From Bacillota bacterium (lineage in GTDB: Bacteria > Bacillota > Clostridia > Peptostreptococcales > Anaerovoracaceae): a stretch of 5,283 nt of DNA. The position numbers and the translations under genes are program-made. Each line of letters opens with the position of its first letter. Positions within the stretch are counted from its first letter, which is position 1. The stretch lies in assembly GCA_017386805.1 (NCBI GenBank), contig JAFOGM010000063.1:1-5283 (forward strand), read 5' to 3'. This document shows, in pieces, positions 1-4,440 of this stretch. Under the pieces are notes generated by a model that had not been told where the DNA came from, did no database searches, and saw nothing but the letters and a program-made list of their open reading frames with translations.

Positions 1-235
1 GTGCGCGATTTCTCTGGAGCACAATCAGGCTAAGGTGGGTCAGGTTATGGAAGTTCTGGTGGAAGGTCAGGATGAAGATGGAAGTTACATCGGCCGTACG
101 AAGTACGATGCTCCCGATGTGGACAACGGTGTTCTGTTCACCTCCAACCGTCAGCTGTGCCCCGGCGATTTTGTACAGGTTGAAATTATCGATGCTTTCG
201 ACTATGACCTGGTTGGAAGAGAAGTGGAGGAGTAA
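1..235 (+). CDS. rimO: Ribosomal protein S12 methylthiotransferase RimO, C-terminal fragment (TRAM domain)
   Basis: This is the 3' end of a gene whose start lies before the window; the first whole codon is at position 2 and the stop is TAA at 233-235. About 77 residues are visible, beginning CAISLEHNQAKVGQ. They match the end of RimO: the last helix of the radical-SAM part, then a TRAM beta-barrel with the typical stretches VLVEGQDEDGSYIGRT, DAPDVDNGVLF and PGDFVQVEI. RimO is a cytoplasmic radical-SAM [4Fe-4S] enzyme that adds a methylthio group to an aspartate of ribosomal protein S12; the TRAM domain helps recognise the substrate. The catalytic part is outside the window. The related MiaB/MtaB enzymes also end in TRAM domains, but the DAPDVDG-like and GDFVxVxI-DYDLVG pattern favours RimO, and the pgsA neighbour agrees. 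The GTG at 35 is an internal valine, not a start. Confidence 0.88.
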   Translation, partial: CAISLEHNQAKVGQVMEVLVEGQDEDGSYIGRTKYDAPDVDNGVLFTSNRQLCPGDFVQVEIIDAFDYDLVGREVEE

Positions 236-236
236 T

Positions 237-767
237 ATGAATCTGCCAAATAAACTGACTGTATTGAGAATGATCGCAGTACCGTTCTTTATTGCGTGCT
301 ATATGATGGAGCTGGCGATCCCGGCGCTGATCATCTTTGCGCTGGCATCTCTGACCGACATGCTGGACGGTCAGATTGCCCGTAAGCACAATCTGGTGAC
401 CAACTTTGGTAAGATCATGGACCCGCTGGCGGACAAGATCCTGGTGTATTCCGCATTTTGTATGATGGTTCAGGATGGAACCGTACCTGGCTGGATGATG
501 ATCGTAATCCTGGCTCGTGAGTTTGTGGTTTCCGGTATGAGAACCGTAGCTGCTTCTGAAGGCATTGTTGTGGCTGCAGGGATGAGCGGTAAGATCAAGA
601 CCGTTCTGCAGATGATCGCTGTTCCGCTGCTGCTGATGCTGGCTGCATTCCCCGATGTTATGATCCTGTATTACGCAGCCTATGGTTTCCTGTGGGCATC
701 TCTGATCATGACCGTGGTTTCCGGTGTGGAATACATCATGCAGAACAAGAGCGTATTCTCTATGTAA
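237..767 (+). CDS. pgsA: CDP-diacylglycerol--glycerol-3-phosphate 3-phosphatidyltransferase
   Basis: PgsA makes phosphatidylglycerol phosphate from CDP-diacylglycerol and glycerol-3-phosphate at the inner face of the membrane, the committed step to phosphatidylglycerol and cardiolipin. The 176-residue protein is of normal length. It carries the complete CDP-alcohol phosphotransferase signature D-x2-DG-x2-AR-x8-G-x3-D-x3-D, with the four aspartates at residues 41, 44, 62 and 66. NKLTVLRM near the N-terminus, AREFVVSGMRTVAA (93-106) and GKIKT (118-122) are typical of PgsA rather than other family members. Hydrophobic segments lie around residues 12-36, 68-78, 86-100, 123-138 and 141-163. The start is ATG at 237, one base after the rimO stop, with GGAGGAG at 226-232 inside the end of rimO; this close spacing suggests translational coupling. 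An in-frame extension back to about 72 overlaps rimO and is rejected. Confidence 0.96.
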   Translation: MNLPNKLTVLRMIAVPFFIACYMMELAIPALIIFALASLTDMLDGQIARKHNLVTNFGKIMDPLADKILVYSAFCMMVQDGTVPGWMMIVILAREFVVSGMRTVAASEGIVVAAGMSGKIKTVLQMIAVPLLLMLAAFPDVMILYYAAYGFLWASLIMTVVSGVEYIMQNKSVFSM

Positions 768-773
768 TATAAT
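768..773 (+). promoter_or_regulatory. Possible -10 element for cinA
   Basis: A perfect TATAAT hexamer begins just after the pgsA stop codon. No convincing -35 hexamer is seen 16-18 bp upstream (the sequence there resembles ACAAGA) and there is no TG directly before the hexamer in extended -10 register. If used, transcription would start near 780 and the mRNA would begin with the 782-806 hairpin. It is the only promoter-like motif found between pgsA and cinA, so it is offered as a weak candidate. Confidence 0.27.
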
Positions 774-781
774 GTAGTTTT

Positions 782-812
782 GAGCCGTTTCCTGCGGGAG
801 CGGCTCTTTTTT
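782..812 (+). terminator. Rho-independent terminator-like hairpin between pgsA and cinA
   Basis: GAGCCG (782-787) pairs with CGGCTC (801-806). An inner TCC/GGA extension and a TGCG loop complete the hairpin, and six T residues follow (807-812). This is a good intrinsic terminator for the rimO-pgsA transcript. The T-run ends one base before the AAGGAGG ribosome binding site of cinA (814-820), leaving no room for a promoter downstream of it. cinA must therefore be expressed by read-through or from a promoter before the hairpin, in which case the hairpin lies at the 5' end of the cinA mRNA. Confidence 0.75.
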
Positions 813-830
813 CAAGGAGGCGAATTCTCT

Positions 831-2075
831 ATGAAATGTGCAATCGTAGCCGTTGGAACGGAACTTCTCTTCGGACATACAGTGAATACCGATGCGGTTT
901 ATCTTTCCCAACAGCTGAATCTGATGGGAATCGATGTGCTGTATCACTATACTGTTGGCGATAATCCCAAACGTTTGGCAGATATTTTGAAGATGGCCAT
1001 GAAGGATTGTGATCTGGTGATCACTACGGGAGGGACCGGTCCGACCCAGGATGATTTGACTAAGGAAGTGATTTGTCAGGTCATGGACGATGTTTTAGTG
1101 GAAGATCCTCATTCTCTGGATCGAATCATCAAGCACTTTGAACGTCGTCAGCGTCCCATGAGCGAAAATAATCTGAAGCAGGCCATGATGCCTTCCAAAG
1201 CTGTGGTATTCGACAACAACAATGGTACGGCACCCGGCTTCGCCCTGGAATGTGAAGGAAAGATCGTGATCTGCCTCCCCGGACCGCCCAATGAACTGAA
1301 TCCTATGTTTGAAGAAAGCGCAAAGCCCTGGCTGATGGAACGTTCTTCCGAAGCTTTATATTACAGAACCATTCACACTTTTGGAATTGGTGAATCTATG
1401 CTTGAAACCAAGCTGCTTCCCCTGATCGACGGTCAGACCGACCCCACACTGGCTACCTATGCCAAGATGGGCGAGGCAACCGTCCGCATCGCCTCCAAGC
1501 GTCCGACGCTGGAAGAAGCGCGCTCTGCGGTGGAGGATATGATCGCCAAAGTCTACGATTATGTTGGCGAATATATTTACAGCACCGAAGATGAAAGCCT
1601 TCCGCAGGTTGTGGGTCAGAAACTCATCTCTAAGAACCTGACCATGTCCACGGCGGAATCCTGCACCGGAGGCATGATTGCTGCAGCCATGACCGATATT
1701 TCCGGGATCTCCGCGGTGTTTGAACGGGGGATCGTGACTTATTCCAACGGAGCGAAAATGGATGAGCTGGGCGTATTGGAGGAAACTCTGGCGCAATACG
1801 GAGCTGTCAGCCCGCAGACGGCTGAGGAAATGGTGCGGGGCTTGAAGGCTAAGACGGGCAGCCGTGTCTGCGTTTCCGTCACAGGGATCGCAGGTCCCGG
1901 AGGCGGTACCCCGGAAAAGCCGGTGGGTCTCATCTATGTGGGAGTGATGCTGGACGATCGTATGGAAGTGTTTGAACTGCGGACCAACAATACAAAACGT
2001 CAGTGGAATCGCAACTATACCATGTTGTTTGCTCTGTATCAGGTGAATCGTTTTATTGATGAGATGACGGAATAG
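831..2075 (+). CDS. cinA: CinA-family protein: COG1058 nucleotide-binding domain plus NMN amidohydrolase (PncC) domain
   Basis: This is a full-length two-domain CinA of 414 residues. The N-terminal MoCF/COG1058 domain (about 1-170) begins MKCAIVAVGTELLFGHTVNT and has the conserved loop TTGGTGPTQDD (65-75), TAPGFALE (133-140) and LPGPPNE (149-155); in characterised relatives it hydrolyses ADP-ribose-type dinucleotides. A linker region (about 171-252) leads to the C-terminal PncC domain, which has TAESCTGG (274-281), VTYSNGAK (302-309), GAVSPQTAEEM (324-334) and VTGIAGPGGGTPEKPVG (350-366); in the family it deamidates nicotinamide mononucleotide for pyridine-nucleotide recycling. The start is ATG at 831, preceded by AAGGAGG at 814-820 with 10-base spacing. 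The longer reading frame from 780 would begin inside the terminator region and is not used. It lies next to recA, as in streptococci where the two are competence-linked, but nothing here shows competence control. Confidence 0.95.
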   Translation: MKCAIVAVGTELLFGHTVNTDAVYLSQQLNLMGIDVLYHYTVGDNPKRLADILKMAMKDCDLVITTGGTGPTQDDLTKEVICQVMDDVLVEDPHSLDRIIKHFERRQRPMSENNLKQAMMPSKAVVFDNNNGTAPGFALECEGKIVICLPGPPNELNPMFEESAKPWLMERSSEALYYRTIHTFGIGESMLETKLLPLIDGQTDPTLATYAKMGEATVRIASKRPTLEEARSAVEDMIAKVYDYVGEYIYSTEDESLPQVVGQKLISKNLTMSTAESCTGGMIAAAMTDISGISAVFERGIVTYSNGAKMDELGVLEETLAQYGAVSPQTAEEMVRGLKAKTGSRVCVSVTGIAGPGGGTPEKPVGLIYVGVMLDDRMEVFELRTNNTKRQWNRNYTMLFALYQVNRFIDEMTE

Positions 2076-2088
2076 TTATTTACAATAC

Positions 2089-2128
2089 CAAGGGGATTTG
2101 GTAAAATATAGATGCAAATTACCCCTTG
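2089..2128 (+). repeat. Bulged inverted repeat between cinA and recA
   Basis: CAAGGGG+ATTTG (2089-2100) is complementary to CAAAT+CCCCTTG (2115-2119 and 2122-2128), giving a 12-bp stem with a 2-base TA bulge and a 14-base loop. It begins 13 bases after the cinA stop, so it may end or protect the cinA mRNA, but no T-run follows. Its right arm includes the first three bases of the recA -35 hexamer. A competing small hairpin, TACCAA/TTGGTA (2086-2091 with 2098-2103), cannot form at the same time. Confidence 0.55.
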
Positions 2129-2154
2129 ACTATGCTTATAAAATCACGTATTAT
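2126..2154 (+). promoter_or_regulatory. recA promoter (sigma-A type)
   Basis: The -35 hexamer TTGACT (2126-2131) and the -10 hexamer TATTAT (2149-2154) are separated by 17 bp, the optimal spacing. Transcription would start near 2161, inside the LexA box, leaving a leader of about 60 bases before the GTG start of recA. It means recA can be transcribed independently of cinA. Confidence 0.82.
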
Positions 2155-2159
2155 AAAGG

Positions 2160-2173
2160 AGAACAAATGTTCT
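2160..2173 (+). promoter_or_regulatory. LexA/DinR operator (SOS box) of recA
   Basis: AGAACAAATGTTCT contains the Gram-positive LexA core GAAC-N4-GTTC (2161-2172), with arms perfectly palindromic over 5 bp. It lies 5 bp after the -10 hexamer, over the expected transcription start, where bound repressor would block RNA polymerase. RecA filaments trigger LexA self-cleavage, so this closes the usual SOS feedback loop. I saw no second GAAC-N4-GTTC site elsewhere in the window, on reading by eye. Confidence 0.88.
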
Positions 2174-2211
2174 TTTTATATGAATGATTTACGTTGCTGA
2201 AAAGCAGAAGT

Positions 2212-2216
2212 GGAGG
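2212..2216 (+). promoter_or_regulatory. Ribosome binding site that fixes the recA start
   Basis: GGAGG lies 5 bases before GTG at 2222 and overlaps the alternative upstream GTG at 2210, which has no good Shine-Dalgarno of its own (AAAGCAG only). This favours the 2222 start. Just upstream, TGCT-GAAA-AGCA (2195-2206) can form a small hairpin with a GNRA-type loop that stops 5 bases short of the GGAGG. Confidence 0.75.
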
Positions 2217-2221
2217 ACTCC

Positions 2222-3349
2222 GTGGCTTCGAATAAAAATGTATCTTCCGTAAGCAACATTACGGATAATAGTGAAAGAGAAAAAGCGCTGGCTGCGGCTA
2301 TGGCGCAGATCGAAAAGCAGTTTGGTAAGGGTTCTGTTATGAAGTTAGGTGACAACAGAGCCAGCTTAAATATTGAAGCGATTTCCACCGGCTCCGTAAG
2401 CCTTGACCTGGCTACCGGGATCGGCGGTATTCCCAAGGGCAGAATCACCGAAATCTACGGACCGGAATCTTCCGGTAAGACCACTCTGACCTTACATATC
2501 ATTGCAGAAGCGCAGAAGGCTGGCGGTAAGGCTGCCTTCATCGACGCAGAACATGCACTGGATCCGGAATATGCAGCTGCTCTGGGCGTTGATATCAACG
2601 AACTGCTGGTAGCTCAGCCGGATACCGGAGAACAGGCGCTGGAAATCTGTGAAATGCTGGTTCGTTCCGGTGCTATTGATGTTGTAGTTATCGACTCCGT
2701 TGCTGCACTGGTTCCCAAGGCGGAAATCCAGGGCGAAATGGGCGATTCTCACGTAGGTTTACAGGCTCGTCTGATGTCTCAGGCCCTGAGAAAGCTGACC
2801 AGTATCATCAATAAGTCCAATACCGCAGCGATCTTCATCAACCAGCTGCGTGAAAAAGTCGGTGTTATGTTCGGTAATCCCGAAGTGACCACCGGCGGCC
2901 GTGCACTGAAATTCTATTCCACCATGCGTATGGAAGTTCGCCGTGTGGAATCCATCAAGTCCGGCGATTCCGTTCTGGGTAACAGAACCAAGGTAAAGAT
3001 CGTAAAGAACAAGGTGGCTCCGCCCTTCAAACAGGTGGAATTCGACATCATGTTCGGTAAGGGTATCTCCAAGGCAGGTGACCTGCTGGATTGTGCTGCG
3101 GAAGCTAAAATCATCGAAAAGGCCGGTGCATGGTACAGCTACAATGGAAACCGCATTGGTCAGGGCCGTGAAAACGTGAAGAACTTCCTGGAAGAAAATC
3201 CGGAAATCATGGCAGAAGTGGAAGCGAAGCTGAAGGCCAGCCTGAAGAAGAACGATGATGCAGAAGACGATGCTGCGGAAGCTGCAATGAGTTCCATGGA
3301 CATGGGAATGCCCTTTGAAGTGGACGAAGATGGCGTGATCATCGAGTAG
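2222..3349 (+). CDS. recA: Recombinase RecA
   Basis: RecA is the cytoplasmic ATP-dependent strand-exchange protein of homologous repair and the co-protease that activates LexA cleavage. With the GTG start at 2222 it has 375 residues, at the long end of the usual range. Visible features are the Walker A GPESSGKTT (80-88, lysine 86), the catalytic glutamate in FIDAEHALDP (Glu110), the Walker B VVVID (154-158), DNA-binding loop L1 around GEMGDSHVG (171-179), the ATP sensor glutamine of NQLREK (Gln208), and loop L2 with FGNPEVTTGGRALKFYS (217-233). It ends in an acidic tail (from about 343) finishing VDEDGVIIE, as in regulated RecA proteins. No intein or frameshift is seen. The start codon is GTG, selected by GGAGG at 2212-2216. 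Control by LexA is shown by the operator at 2160-2173. No clear terminator follows, so some read-through into rplU is possible. Confidence 0.98.
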   Translation: MASNKNVSSVSNITDNSEREKALAAAMAQIEKQFGKGSVMKLGDNRASLNIEAISTGSVSLDLATGIGGIPKGRITEIYGPESSGKTTLTLHIIAEAQKAGGKAAFIDAEHALDPEYAAALGVDINELLVAQPDTGEQALEICEMLVRSGAIDVVVIDSVAALVPKAEIQGEMGDSHVGLQARLMSQALRKLTSIINKSNTAAIFINQLREKVGVMFGNPEVTTGGRALKFYSTMRMEVRRVESIKSGDSVLGNRTKVKIVKNKVAPPFKQVEFDIMFGKGISKAGDLLDCAAEAKIIEKAGAWYSYNGNRIGQGRENVKNFLEENPEIMAEVEAKLKASLKKNDDAEDDAAEAAMSSMDMGMPFEVDEDGVIIE

Positions 3350-3363
3350 TGGAACCGAAGGCG

Positions 3364-3408
3364 AAAACCGTTGAAATTCTGCGAAAAAACCTTAAAAAAT
3401 TTGAAAAA
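3364..3408 (+). promoter_or_regulatory. Phased A-tracts upstream of the rplU promoter (curved DNA / UP-like region)
   Basis: Runs of three to six A residues begin at 3364, 3374, 3384, 3394 and 3404, exactly one every 10 bp, and the next step (3414) is the first base of the -35 TTGACA. A-tracts repeated at about the helical period bend DNA, and A-rich DNA directly upstream of -35 can also contact the RNA polymerase alpha subunit. Both effects would strengthen transcription of the L21-L27 operon. The pattern is seen directly; the function is inferred. Confidence 0.6.
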
Positions 3409-3413
3409 TATGT

Positions 3414-3442
3414 TTGACAAGCTCCTCTGATTATGATAATAT
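3414..3442 (+). promoter_or_regulatory. rplU-rpmA promoter (sigma-A type, extended -10)
   Basis: A consensus -35 TTGACA (3414-3419) is followed after 17 bp by TAATAT (3437-3442), with TGA directly before it giving an extended -10 (TGn). GATAAT at 3435-3440 is an alternative with 15-bp spacing. Transcription would start near 3449-3450, at the very edge of the structured leader. Confidence 0.82.
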
Positions 3443-3450
3443 ATCGAGTT

Positions 3451-3533
3451 GTAAGCCGCTCAAATCAGGTTCAATGGAAAAGCATTGGATGAGCTGATGC
3501 TTACCTGCACTGGCGAGACTGGATAGAGGAGGT
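3451..3533 (+). ncRNA. Structured 5' leader of rplU (candidate L21 leader)
   Basis: The leader begins just after the predicted transcription start and runs to the ribosome binding site. Three stems nest: GTAAGC/GCTTAC (3451-3456 with 3499-3504), GCTCA/TGAGC (3458-3462 with 3490-3494), and a 7-bp helix (3470-3476 with 3483-3489, one G-U pair) capped by GAAAAG. CAGG in the left internal loop (3466-3469) could pair with CCTG (3504-3507) as a pseudoknot. A less structured tail with two ACTGG copies (3509-3513, 3518-3522) leads to AGGAGGT at 3527-3533. Firmicutes rplU operons are known to carry an L21 leader at this place, thought to let L21 control its own synthesis. There is no T-run terminator, so translational control is more likely than attenuation. 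The family assignment rests on position and fold, not a covariance search. Confidence 0.66.
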
Positions 3534-3542
3534 ACTATTATA

Positions 3543-4034
3543 ATGTATGCAGTAATCGAAACTGGCGGAAAGCAGTACCGTGTTCAGCAGGGTGACGTTA
3601 TCACCGTAGAAAAGCTGAACGTGGAAGCTGGAGAAAAAGTTACTTTTGACAAGGTTCTGGTGGTAAATGATGGCGAAGGCCTGACCGTTGGAACTCCTTG
3701 CGTAGAAGGTGCTACCGTAGGCGCTACCGTTGTTGAAAATGGTAAGGGTAAGAAGGTTGTTATCTTCAAGTACAAGGCTAAGAAGGACTACAGAAAGAAG
3801 CAGGGTCACAGACAGCCCTATACCATGGTGAAGATCGACGAAATCGCTGTAGGCGGTAAGGTATTCGCAGCTCCTGCTGTAGAAGAAGTTGTTGAAGAAA
3901 AGGCTGCTAAGGTTAATCTGAAGGCTATGAAGAAGGCTGAACTGATTGAATACGCAAAGGAAAACAACATCGAAATCAACGAAAAAGCTGTTAAGGACGA
4001 AATCATCGCTGCTATCGAAGCAGCTGACAAGTAG
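3543..4034 (+). CDS. rplU: Large ribosomal subunit protein bL21 with a C-terminal SAP/HeH-like extension
   Basis: The first ~107 residues are a complete bL21, a 23S rRNA-binding protein of the 50S subunit: MYAVIETGGKQYRVQQGD at the start and the L21 signature FKYKAKKDYRKKQGHRQPYT at 75-94. The protein has 163 residues, whereas typical bacterial L21 has about 100-105. The extra part is an Ala/Val/Glu-rich linker (about 109-124) and a charged helical segment (about 126-163) with LKAMKKAELIEYAKENNIEI and DEIIAAIEAA. That spacing of helix-turn-helix resembles the small SAP/HeH/Rho-N nucleic-acid-binding modules. The junction has no frameshift sign and codon use continues smoothly, so it is a genuine fusion. 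The start is ATG at 3543 with AGGAGGT at 3527-3533. It is first gene of the rplU-rpmA transcript. The L21 identity is certain; the extension's role is unknown. Confidence 0.97.
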   Translation: MYAVIETGGKQYRVQQGDVITVEKLNVEAGEKVTFDKVLVVNDGEGLTVGTPCVEGATVGATVVENGKGKKVVIFKYKAKKDYRKKQGHRQPYTMVKIDEIAVGGKVFAAPAVEEVVEEKAAKVNLKAMKKAELIEYAKENNIEINEKAVKDEIIAAIEAADK

Positions 4035-4048
4035 TCGGATATCAGGAT

Positions 4049-4060
4049 AAGGAGGTGTAA
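4049..4060 (+). promoter_or_regulatory. rpmA ribosome binding site and in-frame stop that fix the L27 N-terminus
   Basis: AAGGAGG (4049-4055) lies 8 bases before the ATG at 4064. A TAA in the rpmA frame occupies 4058-4060, only one codon before that ATG. No N-terminally extended L27 can therefore be encoded here. Confidence 0.9.
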
Positions 4061-4063
4061 TCC

Positions 4064-4324
4064 ATGGCAAGTAAGAAGGGTGTAGGTAGCTCTAAGAACG
4101 GTAGAGACAGTGAAGCGAAACGCTTAGGTGTCAAGAGAGCAGACGGTCAGTTCGTAAGCGCTGGCAGCATTCTGGTAAGACAGAGAGGAACCAAGTTCCA
4201 TCCTGGTAACAACGTTGGTAAGGGCGGAGACGATACTCTGTTCGCAATGACTGATGGTGTTGTAAAGTTCGAACGTTTCGACAAGACCAGAAAACAGGTT
4301 AGCGTTTATCCGAAGGAAGCGTAA
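4064..4324 (+). CDS. rpmA: Large ribosomal subunit protein bL27, without the cleavable N-terminal extension
   Basis: bL27 sits at the peptidyl-transferase centre of the 50S subunit, where its flexible N-terminal tail reaches towards the tRNA ends. The 86-residue product shows the family pattern SKKGVGSSKNGRDSEAKRLGVKRADGQ, followed by GSILVRQRGTKFHPGNNVG and GDDTLFAMTDGVVKFE. It starts MASKKG, close to the Escherichia coli type. Many Firmicutes L27 proteins instead carry about nine extra residues ending in FF, removed by the protease Prp; the in-frame TAA at 4058-4060 rules that out here. The gap from rplU is 29 bases and contains no prp gene. A strong terminator follows, so rplU-rpmA forms a two-gene unit. 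Confidence 0.97.
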   Translation: MASKKGVGSSKNGRDSEAKRLGVKRADGQFVSAGSILVRQRGTKFHPGNNVGKGGDDTLFAMTDGVVKFERFDKTRKQVSVYPKEA

Positions 4325-4332
4325 ATACCAAG

Positions 4333-4365
4333 GCCCCTATAGTTTCTATAGGGGCTATTCTTTTT
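4333..4365 (+). terminator. Rho-independent terminator after rpmA
   Basis: A perfect 10-bp stem, GCCCCTATAG (4333-4342) with CTATAGGGGC (4346-4355), has a TTT loop and is followed by TATTCTTTTT (4356-4365). It begins 8 bases after the rpmA stop and should end the rplU-rpmA transcript efficiently. Confidence 0.93.
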
Positions 4366-4403
4366 AGAAAATAATTCAGGGAAACCCGGGAAAGCTATTG
4401 TTT

Positions 4404-4424
4404 GCGATGTTCACATCGTTTTTT
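4404..4424 (+). terminator. Small U-tailed hairpin in the obgE leader (possible attenuator)
   Basis: CGATG (4405-4409) pairs with CATCG (4414-4418) around a TTCA loop, extended by a G-U pair, and six T residues follow (4419-4424). The stem is short, so termination would be weak or conditional. It ends 6 bases before the GAGG ribosome binding site of obgE. The same bases read as DNA form a 6-bp inverted repeat, CGATGT-N2-ACATCG (4405-4418), which could instead be a protein-binding site. I see no convincing promoter between 4366 and 4404. Confidence 0.4.
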
Positions 4425-4440
4425 GAAAGAGAGGTATTCC

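Noticed and set aside
72..236. N-terminal extension of pgsA overlapping rimO
   Set aside because: The extended residues do not resemble PgsA, while ATG 237 has a strong ribosome binding site and yields the normal family length and N-terminus.
186..947. Long open frame on the minus strand (253 codons) across pgsA
   Set aside because: It is antisense to a clear pgsA, His/Gln-rich with no recognisable family, runs through the terminator and cinA start, and has no supporting ribosome binding site.
2084..2093. The 10-mer AATACCAAGG occurs shortly after the stops of both cinA and rpmA (2084 and 4324)
   Set aside because: Several repeated 10-mers are expected by chance in a window of this size, and the flanks form unrelated hairpins.
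2180..2200. Six-codon upstream reading frame (MNDLRC) in the recA leader
   Set aside because: It has no Shine-Dalgarno sequence (a T-run precedes it) and no regulatory codon pattern, so it is most likely chance.
3501..4070. Minus-strand open frame of 189 codons opposite rplU
   Set aside because: It is the mirror of the L21 gene and its leader; composition is low-complexity Ser/Leu/Phe from the reverse of a highly biased coding sequence.
4379..4390. GGG-AAA-CCC and CCCGGG symmetry upstream of obgE
   Set aside because: The stem is only 3 bp with a 3-base loop, too short to support a structure or operator call.
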